DNA of 64,000 bases from JANPPS01 sp965246925. GTDB lineage: Bacteria; Pseudomonadota; Alphaproteobacteria; Acetobacterales; Acetobacteraceae. The DNA is taken from contig OZ251994.1 in assembly GCA_965246925.1 (NCBI GenBank), positions 3,968,001-4,032,000 on the forward strand, given 5' to 3'. Under the pieces are notes generated by a model. The model had not been told where the DNA came from. It did not search any database and saw only the letters and a program-made list of their open reading frames with translations. The position numbers and the translations under genes are program-made. This document shows, in pieces, positions 40,104-48,961 of the stretch (position 1 is its first letter; each line of letters starts with the position of its first letter).

Positions 40104-42374
40104 CTGCCGCGCCGCTTCGGCGGTCATCGGCTCGCCGGTGAGGAACCCCTGCACCGCCAGGCCGCCCAGGTCACGCAAGGCGTCCAGTTCTTCCTCAGTC
40201 TCGACACCCTCCGCGACCAGGGACAGGTTGAGCCGCGCGCTCAGTGCCACGATGGCCTGCACGATCGCCAGCGTGCCGTCATCCCGGCACATGCCTTGGA
40301 TGAAGGATTTATCCAGCTTGATGCGGTCGAACGGGAACCGGCGCAGGTAGCTGAGGCTGGCATAGGCCGTGCCGAAATCGTCCAGCGTAATGCCGATCCC
40401 CTGCGCCTTCAGCGCGCGCATCATCTGCAGCACCACGCCGGAATCGTCCAGCACCAGCCCCTCCGTCACCTCGAGGTCGAGGCGGTGAGCCGATAGCCCG
40501 GTGCGGGCCAGGATATCCGAGACCGACGCCGGCAGGTCGGTTTGCCGAAACTGCAGCGGTGACAGATTGACCGAGAGCCGGACCGGCGGGTGCCACCGGG
40601 CCGCCTCCGCACACGCGGCCTCCAGCGCCCATTGGCCCAGCGGCAGGATCAGGCCGCTCTGTTCGGCCAGGTGTACGAAATGCGCCGGCTCGATCGGGCC
40701 ACGGGTGGGGTGATCCCAGCGCAGCAGCGCCTCGAATCCCTGCACCTCCAGCGAGTGCAGGTTGCAGATCGGCTGGAATACCAGGTGAAATTGCTGCGCA
40801 TCGACCGCCTGCGTCAGGTCTTGCTCGATCAGCGCACGCTCCTGATGCGCCTGATCCATCTCGGGCACGAAAACCCGGGCCGTGTTCCGGCCTGCGGCCT
40901 TGGCGCGGTAGAGTGCCGTATCGGCGTAGCGCAGCAGCACGTCCGGCGTGATGGTGCCGGCCGGCGGATGGATCGCGACGCCAACCGACACCCCGATCGT
41001 CAGCCGGTGCGGCCCGATCTCGAATGGCTGGCCGATTCGGGCGATCAGCCGGTCCGCCAGGCTCGTGGCCGGTGCGGGCTGCCCTTCGAGCAGCTGAATG
41101 ATGGCGAACTCATCACCGCCGACCCGGGCCACCGTGTCGCCCGCCCGCACGCTGTCCCGCAAGCGGGTGGCCACGGCAGACAGCAGCTTATCGCCGACTT
41201 CATGCCCCCGCATGTCGTTCACCGCCTTGAACCCGTCCAGGTCCAGGCACAGCAGCGCCAGCCCTTGCTCCCCCCCGGCCGCGGCCGCCACCGCCTCACT
41301 CAGCCGGTCCTGAAACACCAGCCGGTTCGATAGCTGCGTCAGATCGTCATGATGCGCGACGTGCCGGATGCGCTCCTCATTGATTTTGCGCAGCAGCGCC
41401 GGGCGAATGGTGTTGGCTAGCGAGGCAATGTCATCGACGACAGCGTCCAGCGACGCGGGCATGGATTTGAACGCCAGCGAGATGCCGAAGCGCTGATCCT
41501 GCACCCATATCGGGTAGCTCACCTGCGCGACCAGCCCAGCGGCGCGGGCGTTGGCCAGGTACACGAAACGCTCCGGCGCGTTGAGCTTGGCATACTCGAT
41601 GGCAAACGGTTCGTTGTTGCGGATCGCCTCGGCCACGATCATGTTGCGGGCGTTGACTGCGGCGGCGGGTGCGCGGCGGTAGTAGGATTGAGCGTCCAGA
41701 TCGTCCGCATTGAAGCGGCTCAGTTCGTGCATCGTCTCTTCCGGCAGCACCAGCTCCCAGATGCGTCCGACTAGCGCGTCATGATGCAAGCATAGTTCGG
41801 TCAGCAGGCCCTTGAGCGCCATGGCGCATGTCGGCGCCTCGGCCACCATGCGCAGCATCCGGTCGGCCCGTAGCGCCCGGCGGGTGACCTGCAGCAACTG
41901 GCGGTGCCGGGTCTCCCGCTCGAGATCGAAGGTGATGAGCGCCGCGATCTCGGTCAGGGGCCGGGACTGCAGGGCTGGCAAGGCGGTCTCATTCCAAACG
42001 CAAAGCCGCCCGGCCCGCATGCCGTTCGAGAGCTGTATCGGGAGGTAGGCGGCCGCTCCGACGCCAGTAAGCCCGCCTACGGCCAGGTGCTGCGGCAGCA
42101 CGGGCCAGATCCCAGGCTCGCTCAGGCCAAGGCGGTCCAGCATTCCGATGGCCGCGGCCGGGTCGGTAGGCTGCCAGCCTTCCTGCAGCAGGAATGGTTC
42201 CCGCGTGGCATCCTGATGCGCCCACACCTCGATCGCCGCCCCGGACGCACCCACGCTGCCGGCCGCGATCCGCGCCAATGCGCTGCCGGCTTGGCTCCAC
42301 AGGGTTGCTGCATCCACCATTTCAGCGTCAATCTCCGTGGCCAGGAGGATTGGGGCTCGGCCAGGCAAGGACAT
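40050..42374 (-). CDS. Cyclic-di-GMP enzyme with GGDEF and EAL domains
   Basis: The 774-residue protein has an N-terminal sensor-like region with GAF character (about 1-320), then GGDEF (motif GGDEF at 419-423, so likely an active diguanylate cyclase) and EAL (FEALLRWDHP, ending with DLGGLAVQGFLTGEP). An RxxD inhibitory site (RAGD) lies five residues before GGDEF. The EAL domain keeps the EALLRW text, the NLSPLQF block and DDFGTAYASL. No membrane helix is visible, so it is cytosolic. Cyclic-di-GMP commonly governs exopolysaccharide genes such as those at 8-18 kb. Which activity dominates cannot be decided from sequence. The ATG at 42374 was preferred to TTG at 42377. Confidence 0.92.
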   Translation of the reverse strand: MSLPGRAPILLATEIDAEMVDAATLWSQAGSALARIAAGSVGASGAAIEVWAHQDATREPFLLQEGWQPTDPAAAIGMLDRLGLSEPGIWPVLPQHLAVGGLTGVGAAAYLPIQLSNGMRAGRLCVWNETALPALQSRPLTEIAALITFDLERETRHRQLLQVTRRALRADRMLRMVAEAPTCAMALKGLLTELCLHHDALVGRIWELVLPEETMHELSRFNADDLDAQSYYRRAPAAAVNARNMIVAEAIRNNEPFAIEYAKLNAPERFVYLANARAAGLVAQVSYPIWVQDQRFGISLAFKSMPASLDAVVDDIASLANTIRPALLRKINEERIRHVAHHDDLTQLSNRLVFQDRLSEAVAAAAGGEQGLALLCLDLDGFKAVNDMRGHEVGDKLLSAVATRLRDSVRAGDTVARVGGDEFAIIQLLEGQPAPATSLADRLIARIGQPFEIGPHRLTIGVSVGVAIHPPAGTITPDVLLRYADTALYRAKAAGRNTARVFVPEMDQAHQERALIEQDLTQAVDAQQFHLVFQPICNLHSLEVQGFEALLRWDHPTRGPIEPAHFVHLAEQSGLILPLGQWALEAACAEAARWHPPVRLSVNLSPLQFRQTDLPASVSDILARTGLSAHRLDLEVTEGLVLDDSGVVLQMMRALKAQGIGITLDDFGTAYASLSYLRRFPFDRIKLDKSFIQGMCRDDGTLAIVQAIVALSARLNLSLVAEGVETEEELDALRDLGGLAVQGFLTGEPMTAEAARQLLAHRTQEAEVAPLISL

Positions 42375-42503
42375 CAACCCGGCGCACCTATCGGCGTAAG
42401 TTTACTCAACTAAGCCTCACTGCAACGGCTCACTCCTGAGATCAACACCATACCAGGAAACTATTAACAAATCTTTTTTCGTCCTTTGTAGCAGGAGACC
42501 GGT

Positions 42504-42917
42504 TTGACGGACGTTCATATCATTTCAGGGCAGTATCATTTTACGGCGCGGCTGGAGGAAAAGCTCGCGCCCAAGACCTGCGCCGTGTTCCGCAATCTTC
42601 TACCATACCGCGAGCGGATCATTCATGTCCGCTGGAGCGGTGAGGCTTGCTGGATACCGCTCGGCGACCTCGACCTCGGGCTCAACCACGAGAACGCCAC
42701 CAGCTATCCGGCGCCGGGCCAGATCCTGCTCTATCCGGGCGGGTACAGCGAGACGGAGTTTCTGCTGGCCTATGGCAGCGTGCAGTTCGCGAGCAAACTC
42801 GGCGTGCTGGCAGGCAACCACTTCCTCACCGTGACCGAGGGCGCCGAACACCTGGTCACCCTGGGGCGCGAGGTGTTGTATCAGGGCGCCAAAGATATCC
42901 TGTTCGAGCTCGGATAG
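42504..42917 (+). CDS. DUF3830 family (cyclophilin-like fold) protein
   Basis: The 137-residue protein reads FTARLEEKLAPKTCAVFRNL, RWSGEACWIPLGDLDLG and LYPGGYSETEFLLAYGSVQF, the hallmarks of DUF3830. The fold is cyclophilin-like and no signal peptide is present. The start is TTG at 42504 after GCAGGAGA. It is divergent from the GGDEF-EAL gene and convergent with an OmpA-like gene. The biological role of the family is not established; it is often near catabolic dehydrogenase or CoA-related genes. Confidence 0.82.
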   Translation: MTDVHIISGQYHFTARLEEKLAPKTCAVFRNLLPYRERIIHVRWSGEACWIPLGDLDLGLNHENATSYPAPGQILLYPGGYSETEFLLAYGSVQFASKLGVLAGNHFLTVTEGAEHLVTLGREVLYQGAKDILFELG

Positions 42918-42971
42918 AATAAACGGGCGCGGAACGTCGGATTAGATGATCTCATCTGAGGCGATACTGCT

Positions 42972-43415
42972 TCAGGGTGTCGCCACGACCTCGACCCGGC
43001 GGTTCACGGGGCTGCGCGGGTTGTAGCTGTCCAGGAGCTGGAGCGGGCCGAAGCCTTGGGCCCGCATCCGCCCCGAGGGCACCCCGCGCTGGGCTAGGTA
43101 GTCCAGCACCGCCGCGGCGCGCAGTTGCGATAGGCTGATATTGTAGCCTAGCCGTCCGCTGATGTCGGTGTGCCCGTCGATGTCGAAGCGCGCGCCGGCC
43201 AGCGCCGGGTCATTGAGTGCGGCCGCGACGTTGTCCAGCTGCGCATAGTTGCTGGGGCGGATGCGGTAGCTGTCGAAATCGAACTCGATGTTCGTCACGA
43301 CCCGGCGGTCCACCGCGGCGCCGTTATATACGCCCGGTGGCGTGCCCGGCTGCGTGCAGGCGGCGAGGCCGGCGGCCAGAGCCAGAGCCAGTAGTTTAGC
43401 GGGGCCGAAGCGCAT
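42972..43415 (-). CDS. OmpA-like peptidoglycan-associated lipoprotein
   Basis: The 147-residue protein has a lipobox LAAC (LALALAAGLAACTQPG) and an OmpA/Pal domain (FDIDGHTDISGRLGYNISLS, LRAAAVLDYL, RMRAQGFGP, NRRVEVV) that binds peptidoglycan. It anchors outer membrane to cell wall. The start at 43415 overlaps the tail of the upstream proline-rich gene by 20 bases, so the two are co-translated. It is smaller than full Pal and is not next to tol genes, so it is a Pal paralogue rather than Pal itself. Confidence 0.88.
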   Translation of the reverse strand: MRFGPAKLLALALAAGLAACTQPGTPPGVYNGAAVDRRVVTNIEFDFDSYRIRPSNYAQLDNVAAALNDPALAGARFDIDGHTDISGRLGYNISLSQLRAAAVLDYLAQRGVPSGRMRAQGFGPLQLLDSYNPRSPVNRRVEVVATP

Positions 43416-43803
43416 CGATGATCTCCCGGGTTGAAGCCAGCCGTCCACGCAAATCCACCACCGGCCCCTGCGCCTCCCTCAAGCCCAACCGCCGCTCGGT
43501 CGCGCGCGGGTCGGCCGGCAGCGCGTCCCGCAGTTCGCGGGTTGCTGGGTCGAGCGGTAGGGTCTGCGCGAGCTGTTCTACAGCCGGATTACCTGCGGGC
43601 GGCGCAGCGGGGCGGGCATAGGATTGTGGCGGCGGATATTGGGGCGGCAGAGATTGGGACGGCAGCGATTGAGGCGGCGGATAGCGGGGGGCTGGACGCG
43701 GTACCTCATAGGGCGCGGTAGGCAGTAAGGGGCCGCTATTCTTTTGCGCCCATGCCGGGCTGGCGAGGGCCATGGCCACACCGCACATCCAAAACCGCCG
43801 CAT
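43396..43803 (-). CDS. Exported proline-rich protein of unknown function
   Basis: This 135-residue protein has a signal peptide (MRRFWMCGVAMALASPAWAQ) and a proline/glutamine-rich segment with repeated SLPxQ and YPPPQS units at about residues 40-62. The C-terminal 50 residues (LPLDPATRELRDALPADPRA) look helical. No family was recognised. It is the first gene of a two-gene unit with the OmpA-like lipoprotein, overlapping it by 20 bases, and may work with it in the envelope. Confidence 0.7.
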   Translation of the reverse strand: MRRFWMCGVAMALASPAWAQKNSGPLLPTAPYEVPRPAPRYPPPQSLPSQSLPPQYPPPQSYARPAAPPAGNPAVEQLAQTLPLDPATRELRDALPADPRATERRLGLREAQGPVVDLRGRLASTREIIDALRPR

Positions 43804-43936
43804 GTCCTTCTCCCTATCCCAGCCCGAACCGTGACCGCCGCCCGCCGCGAAGGCAAGGCCCAGTTGCCCGGTTACGCAAAAAAGATCAGCCCCGCAAACC
43901 GATTAGCCCCATACATCGATCAGCCGCGTAAACCGA

Positions 43937-44278
43937 TCAGCCTCGGCCGCCCTGCTGTGGCATCGAGAAGGACGTGGGCGCCAGGATGGAGCTGGTGATA
44001 TTGGCGACGATCGGGCCGTTGCGCTCCGTCTCGGCCCGGCGCTCGATCCATTGCGGGTCGGCCATGAAGCCGTTCCATTTGTACTCACGCTCCGCCAGGC
44101 TGTCCCAGGCCAGCATGTAGGTGAGGTCCTGGTTGCTCTCCCCCAGCACCGTCGTCCAGAACCCGGCCTGGCGGATACCGTGGCGGGCCCAGATGTCGAG
44201 TGTGATGGTTTCGAACCGGCGGAGCAGGTCCGGCAGACGGCCCGGCATGCAGCGGTAAATGCGCAGTTCATGGATCAT
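43937..44278 (-). CDS. NIPSNAP family protein
   Basis: The 113-residue protein starts MIHELRIYRCMPGRLPDLLR, the classic NIPSNAP opening, and has the YMLAWDSLAEREYKW motif and a terminal NITSSILAPTSFS typical of the family. It adopts a dimeric alpha/beta-barrel fold. It is cytosolic with no assigned chemistry. It is divergent from the AsmA gene (77-base gap). The start at 44278 removes 42 residues without family match. Confidence 0.85.
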   Translation of the reverse strand: MIHELRIYRCMPGRLPDLLRRFETITLDIWARHGIRQAGFWTTVLGESNQDLTYMLAWDSLAEREYKWNGFMADPQWIERRAETERNGPIVANITSSILAPTSFSMPQQGGRG

Positions 44279-44355
44279 GGCGTGTCCTTCGTTGATGGCC
44301 GATCCATGCCAGATCGGGCCTGCAACCGCCAGCACCGTGCCATCGTTACAGCGGG

Positions 44356-46296
44356 ATGTCCGACCAGAAACACCGGCGCAAATGGCCCTTCGTTGCGGGC
44401 GCAATCGTGCTCCTGGGCCTGCTGGCCGTCATGCTATTTCAGTGGGATTGGCTGATCCCGTTCGTTAACCGCCAGGCCAGCAGCGCCCTTGGGCGGCCGG
44501 TCACCATCACTCATCTGCATGTCCGCCTCGGCCGGGTGCCGCATATCGAGGTGGACGGCGTGCACATCGGCAACCCCGCCGACTGGCCCGGCGGCGGTGA
44601 CCTGGCTGTTATCGACAAGCTTGGCATAGACGTGGACGCCATGGCCTACATCCGCCACCGCCAGCTGATCCTACCGGCCATCCAAGTCGATCACCCCGTG
44701 GCCGAGCTGCATCAATTGGCTGACGGCAAGAACAACTTTACTTTCCCAAGCGGCGATCCGTCCGCGCCGCCGCCGCCGGCGGAGCAGGAGACCAAGCTGG
44801 GCCAGCTGCAGATCAACGACGGGCACGTGCACACCGTGCTGGCCAAACTAGGCGCGGACTTTCAGGTCGATATCGCCACAAAAGACGACAAGGTGGTGGC
44901 GGACGCCAAGGGCACCTATGCCAAGCAGCCGATTACCGCCAGTTTCATCGGCGGCGCATTGCTGTCGTTGCGCGACGCCGGGCAGCCCTATCCGGTGCAG
45001 GCCAAGCTTGCCAACGGGCCCACGCACCTAGCCTTGAACGGCACGATCGAGAACCCGCTCAATTTCGCCGGTGCCAATTTGAAGCTCGAGCTGGCCGGTC
45101 CGGACATGTCGCTGCTGTTGCCCCTGATTGGGGTCGCGATCCCGAAAACCCCTGTCTATGACGTCGCCGGGCAGCTGGATTACGAGAAGGGAGTGGTGAA
45201 GTTCACCAAGGCGCGCGGCAAGTTCGGCAGCAGCGACATCGGCGGGGATATCGAGGTCGATACCAAGCCTGAGACGCGGCCCGTCCTCACCGCCACCCTG
45301 CACTCGCAACGCGTCGACCTGAAGGACCTCGGCGGCTTCATCGGTGCCGAGCCCGGCGATGCCGCCAAGGGCACTAAGCGCGCCGCCCCCAGCAACGGCC
45401 GCGTACTGCCCAACGACCCCGTGAACCTCCCCAAGCTCAATGCCGCCGACATTCACCTGAAATATACCGCCGCCCGGATCGAGGGCCGGGCTCAGCCGCT
45501 CGACAATATGCGCGCCGATCTGGACATCGTGAACGGCGACGTGAAGTTGCATCCGCTGGCGTTCGGCATCGGCGGTGGGCAGATCACCTCCACGATCGAC
45601 TTGGCGGAGAAGAGTAAGGCGCTGCATGCTCAGGCGACGGTCGATTTTCAGCGGGTGAGCGTCGATAAGCTGCTGGCGGCCACTGGCGCAGCACGGGGCG
45701 CTGGGTCGATCGGCGGGCGGGCGGTGATCGACGGCACCGGGCGGTCGCTGGCGGACATACTGGGCCACGGCAATGGCGAGCTGAAGTTGTACATGGGCAG
45801 CGGTGGGAATGTGAGCGCGCTGCTGGTGGATCTGAGCGGGTTGCAGTTCGGCAATGCCGTGCTGTCCGCCTTGGGCATCCCAAACCGGGCGAAAATTCAG
45901 TGCTTGATCACCGATTTCGTGCTGCAACAGGGCCAGGTCACGGCCCGCACGGCGGTGCTGGACACGGACGAAAACCGGGTCGGCATGACGGGCGGCATCA
46001 ACTTGCAGAGCGAAGGGATCAACATGGTGCTGCGGACGGAGGCGAAACACTTCAGCGTCGGCTCGCTGCCGGCGCCCGTGAACATCACAGGGACGATGGG
46101 CGCCCCCAGCGTGCGTCCGGACGTGGCGGTGCTGGCGGCGCGGGCGGGGGCGGCGGTGGGGCTCGGTATCCTGCTCACGCCGCTGGCCGCGCTGATCCCG
46201 ACGGTGCAGCTCGGCACCGGCGAGGACGGGGCGTGCGCGGGTATGCTGCAGCAGGCGCGAACTCCGCCGCGCGTGGGGCCGGCGCGTCGGAGGTAG
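44356..46296 (+). CDS. AsmA family protein
   Basis: The 646-residue protein has one N-terminal helix (FVAGAIVLLGLLAVMLF) anchoring it in the inner membrane and a long periplasmic beta-rich body. PVTITHLHVRLGRVPHIEV and IGNPADWPGG are characteristic AsmA text, and the C-terminal AsmA_2-like part holds LALNGTIENPLNF and GAGSIGGRAVIDGTG. AsmA-like proteins are thought to shuttle phospholipids to the outer membrane. It stands alone here, followed by a 141-base intergenic gap before the 46438 gene. Confidence 0.85.
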   Translation: MSDQKHRRKWPFVAGAIVLLGLLAVMLFQWDWLIPFVNRQASSALGRPVTITHLHVRLGRVPHIEVDGVHIGNPADWPGGGDLAVIDKLGIDVDAMAYIRHRQLILPAIQVDHPVAELHQLADGKNNFTFPSGDPSAPPPPAEQETKLGQLQINDGHVHTVLAKLGADFQVDIATKDDKVVADAKGTYAKQPITASFIGGALLSLRDAGQPYPVQAKLANGPTHLALNGTIENPLNFAGANLKLELAGPDMSLLLPLIGVAIPKTPVYDVAGQLDYEKGVVKFTKARGKFGSSDIGGDIEVDTKPETRPVLTATLHSQRVDLKDLGGFIGAEPGDAAKGTKRAAPSNGRVLPNDPVNLPKLNAADIHLKYTAARIEGRAQPLDNMRADLDIVNGDVKLHPLAFGIGGGQITSTIDLAEKSKALHAQATVDFQRVSVDKLLAATGAARGAGSIGGRAVIDGTGRSLADILGHGNGELKLYMGSGGNVSALLVDLSGLQFGNAVLSALGIPNRAKIQCLITDFVLQQGQVTARTAVLDTDENRVGMTGGINLQSEGINMVLRTEAKHFSVGSLPAPVNITGTMGAPSVRPDVAVLAARAGAAVGLGILLTPLAALIPTVQLGTGEDGACAGMLQQARTPPRVGPARRR

Positions 46297-46397
46297 CTGG
46301 GGCTTGTGCGGGTTTTCTTGTTGGGGTCATGGGCGGACTAGAACCACGCGATACGGGCGCGGAGGTCACTCTGAGCTTGGCCGGAGGGCGGGCTTGT

Positions 46398-46419
46398 CGT
46401 GCCGTCCTTAGACGGGCTT
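46398..46419. repeat. Dispersed repeat, copy 1 (partner at 48494-48515)
   Basis: CGTGCCGTCCTTAGACGGGCT here and CGTGCCGTCCTTTGACGGGCT at 48494 agree in 20 of 22 bases. Both lie in intergenic gaps. The pattern resembles the dispersed GTCCTTCGACAGGCTC-type intergenic repeats of alphaproteobacteria. Confidence 0.4.
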
Positions 46420-46437
46420 CTGTTCTGTATGGTCGCG

Positions 46438-46758
46438 TCAAGCGGTTTTGTTGAGCTTAAGCTTCTTTGGCTTTGCCCGGCGCCATGCCAGGCTCTGATC
46501 GTTCAAGGACACCAGCAGGCCTGGGTCCGCCACGATCTGTAGTGCCACGTCGATCGCTCGTTCTAGTTGCGTGTCCGACATGGTGCGGATGGCCGGGCGG
46601 GCGGTGAAGGCGGTCCACACGCCGCCGAACGAACCGTCCAGGCATACGCGCATGAAACAATGGTCGAAGCGAATTGGCCAGCGCTGTTCCGCTGCCATGC
46701 CGGGCAGGGTTTCGCGCATCAACTCCAGCCACCGCCGCTCAAGCGCCTTGCGGTCCAT
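46438..46758 (-). CDS. Conserved protein of unknown function (106 residues)
   Basis: The small soluble protein begins MDRKALERRWLELMRETLPG and contains RWPIRFDHCFMRVCLD and SLNDQSLAWRRAKPKKLK. This order (an N-terminal RRWLELxRxxLP box, FDHCF, then a terminal LAWR) matches short proteins that are sometimes annotated as GNAT-related, but I see no acetyl-CoA motif. It ends in a Lys-rich tail. It is divergent from uppP with a 56-base gap. Confidence 0.7.
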   Translation of the reverse strand: MDRKALERRWLELMRETLPGMAAEQRWPIRFDHCFMRVCLDGSFGGVWTAFTARPAIRTMSDTQLERAIDVALQIVADPGLLVSLNDQSLAWRRAKPKKLKLNKTA

Positions 46759-46814
46759 GCTTGCTCATTCTGTTGCGCTGCGGCAAACGCAACTGACCGC
46801 CCGGAGTTGACCCA

Positions 46815-47666
46815 ATGACCGACCTGCAAGCGTACCTCATCGCCATCATTCAGGGTGCGACGGAACTGTTCCCCATCAGCAGCCTGGGACACGCGGTGGT
46901 GCTGCCGGCGGTGCTGCGTTGGGGGATCAATCAGGGTTCGGCCGAGTTTCTGCCGTTCTTGGTCTTGCTGCACACGGGAACGGCGGCTGCGCTGCTGCTG
47001 TATTTTTGGCGGGACTGGCTGGCGCTGGCGCTAGGGGTGATCGGTGCCGGGGCGCCCGAGAAGGTTGGCGAGTCCCGGCGCCTTCTTCTACTGATCGTGG
47101 TGGCCACCATTCCGGCGGTGATATTGGGCTACGGGCTGAACAAATTCCTGAAGGAGCTGTTTGCTTCACCGCTGATTGCTGCCGCGTTCCTGGTGCTGAA
47201 CGGGTTCATGCTGCTGGTGGGCGAGCAGCTGCGCACCCGGGCCGGACGGGTGCAGACCGAAAAGCGGCTCGGCCTCATGACCGTGAGCGATGCGCTGATC
47301 ATCGGCGTGTGGCAGTGCCTGGCGCTGCTGCCCGGGCTGTCCCGGGCGGGTGCGACCATGGTGGGCGGGCTGCTGCGCGGGTTCGATCACGAGAACAGCG
47401 CCCGGTTCTCGTTCCTGATCGCGCTGCCGATCATCGTGGGGGCGACCGTGCTGGAGGTGCCGCATCTGCTTCGGGCCGGCATCGCGCCCGGCGTGCTGCA
47501 GACGTCGCTGATTGCGGCGGTGCTGGCGGGCATCACCGCGTGGCTGGCGACGGCGTTCCTGATGCGGTATTTCCGCAACCACGACGCGTGGGCGCTGAAG
47601 CCGTTCGCGGTGTATTGCGTCGTAGCGGGTTCGTTGGCCGCCGCCTGGCTCGTGGTGATGGCATGA
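46815..47666 (+). CDS. uppP: Undecaprenyl-diphosphatase
   Basis: The 283-residue inner-membrane enzyme removes a phosphate from undecaprenyl diphosphate and so recycles the sugar carrier for peptidoglycan and polysaccharide synthesis. The catalytic motif is QGATELFPISSLGHAVVLP (Glu and His conserved) and the second is LPGLSRAGATM (usually PGxSRSG). Eight or so membrane segments follow. It serves the lipid-linked exopolysaccharide route too. The stop overlaps the next gene start (ATGA at 47663). Confidence 0.93.
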   Translation: MTDLQAYLIAIIQGATELFPISSLGHAVVLPAVLRWGINQGSAEFLPFLVLLHTGTAAALLLYFWRDWLALALGVIGAGAPEKVGESRRLLLLIVVATIPAVILGYGLNKFLKELFASPLIAAAFLVLNGFMLLVGEQLRTRAGRVQTEKRLGLMTVSDALIIGVWQCLALLPGLSRAGATMVGGLLRGFDHENSARFSFLIALPIIVGATVLEVPHLLRAGIAPGVLQTSLIAAVLAGITAWLATAFLMRYFRNHDAWALKPFAVYCVVAGSLAAAWLVVMA

Positions 47667-48451
47667 TCCTGCGCCGCCGGGCGCTGCTGGCGGGGGCGGT
47701 TTTGCTGGCTGCGGCCGAGCGGGTTCCGGTCTCGACGCTGCCGCTGCCGCGGCTGGACACGCCTTGGTGGCGGGCGCGGCACCAGGCCAAGCTGCAAGAA
47801 GTCGAGGCGTTGCGGAGCGCCGGGCAGCGGGTGGATGTGGTCTGGCTCGGGGACAGCATCACCCAGGACTGGGAGCTGGCCGGGCCGGAGGCGTGGCAGG
47901 ATTTTGCGCCGGTCTGGCAGCGTTATTATGGTGACCGGCACGCAATGAACCTGGGCTTCAAGGGCGATACGACGGCGCATCTGCTGTGGCGGATGCAGAA
48001 TGGCGAGCTGGAGGGGCTGGCCCCCAAGGTGGCCGTGGTCTTGATCGGCGCCAACAATATGGGCCGCGTGCACTGGAATGCGGCGCAGACGGTGGCGGGG
48101 ATATCGGCTGTCGTGGAGGAGGCGCACCGCCGCCTGCCAGGCGCCCAGCTGATCCTCTTGAGCGTGCTGCCCAGCATCCGGAGTAAGTACGTGACGCGGA
48201 CGACGGAGCAGGTGAACCGTGCATTGGCCGAACGTTACCCGCCGGGAGAGCTGCCGTGGCTGCGTTATGTGGACCTGACCGCGCTGTTCGTCCGGGAGGG
48301 TATGGTCGATCGCACGCAGTTCCTGGACGACCACCTTACCCCGCCGGATCCGCCGCTGCACCCGACGGCTATGGCGCAGGCGCGGATTGCGGAGACGATC
48401 GAGCCGCTGATTGCGGCCCGGCTGGGGGATCGTGTGCGCGGGCGGGGGTAA
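47663..48451 (+). CDS. SGNH/GDSL-family hydrolase
   Basis: The 262-residue protein has an N-terminal signal (RRRALLAGAVLLAAAERVP) and an SGNH domain: block I WLGDSITQDW (Ser), block III VVLIGANNMGRV (Gly/Asn) and block V HPTAMA (His). It resembles PAF-acetylhydrolase-like esterases. It is exported, possibly by Tat given the three arginines in a row, and would deacetylate or hydrolyse an ester in the periplasm. Coupling to uppP suggests an envelope or polysaccharide substrate. Confidence 0.86.
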   Translation: MILRRRALLAGAVLLAAAERVPVSTLPLPRLDTPWWRARHQAKLQEVEALRSAGQRVDVVWLGDSITQDWELAGPEAWQDFAPVWQRYYGDRHAMNLGFKGDTTAHLLWRMQNGELEGLAPKVAVVLIGANNMGRVHWNAAQTVAGISAVVEEAHRRLPGAQLILLSVLPSIRSKYVTRTTEQVNRALAERYPPGELPWLRYVDLTALFVREGMVDRTQFLDDHLTPPDPPLHPTAMAQARIAETIEPLIAARLGDRVRGRG

Positions 48452-48493
48452 ATGCTGCTTGGTGGTTTGTTCGGTTTCGATGTCTGCAGCTGG

Positions 48494-48519
48494 CGTGCCG
48501 TCCTTTGACGGGCTCAGGA
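48494..48519. repeat. Dispersed repeat, copy 2
   Basis: Second copy of the 22-base element also found at 46398-46419. It extends a few bases as CAGGA. The remaining part of the 192-base gap (48452-48643) holds TTGCAA at 48586 and TAAAAG at 48608 (16-base spacing), a possible promoter for the DUF485-actP operon. Confidence 0.4.
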
Positions 48520-48643
48520 CTAACAGGTTCTGGGTTGGGCAGGTTGAGAGCAGCTTCTTGGCCTAGGTCTGTCGCCCGCACCACCTTGCAAATTCGGCCA
48601 ATGAACGTAAAAGAGACGCATAAGAATAGGTGGGGATCGAACG

Positions 48644-48961
48644 TTGGACGAAGCATTGGTGGCCCGCATACGGTCTAACCCTGACTATATCGAGTTGGAG
48701 CGCTCCCGCCGCAGTTTTGGCTGGACGCTGACGATCTTGATGCTGTTGATCTATTACGGGTTCATTGCGCTGGTGGCGTTCAAGCCCAGCATCATCGGCA
48801 TGCCTGTCAGCGGCTCGATTACGGTGGGCCTGATCCTAGGAGTGGCCGTGATCCTCAGCGCCGTCTTTCTCACCGGCATCTATGTGCTACGCGCCAATGG
48901 CGCCTATGACCGCCTGTCCGCCGCCGTGGTAGCACAGGCCAAGATCGGAGCCCGGGTATGA
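48644..48961 (+). CDS. DUF485 membrane protein (YjcH-like)
   Basis: The 105-residue protein has two membrane helices (FGWTLTILMLLIYYGFIALV and TVGLILGVAVILSAVFLTGI) and the family loop ALVAFKPSIIG. DUF485 genes precede acetate permease genes in many proteobacteria, as here: its stop overlaps actP (ATGA at 48958). It opens with TTG at 48644. The protein is probably an accessory or regulatory subunit of the symporter. Confidence 0.9.
   Translation: MDEALVARIRSNPDYIELERSRRSFGWTLTILMLLIYYGFIALVAFKPSIIGMPVSGSITVGLILGVAVILSAVFLTGIYVLRANGAYDRLSAAVVAQAKIGARV

Noticed and set aside
42946..42959. AGATGA-TC-TCATCT palindrome between convergent genes
   Set aside because: The six-base AT-rich stem is too weak to call a terminator.
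45028..46050. 340-residue minus-strand frame
   Set aside because: It is a composition shadow of the AsmA gene.
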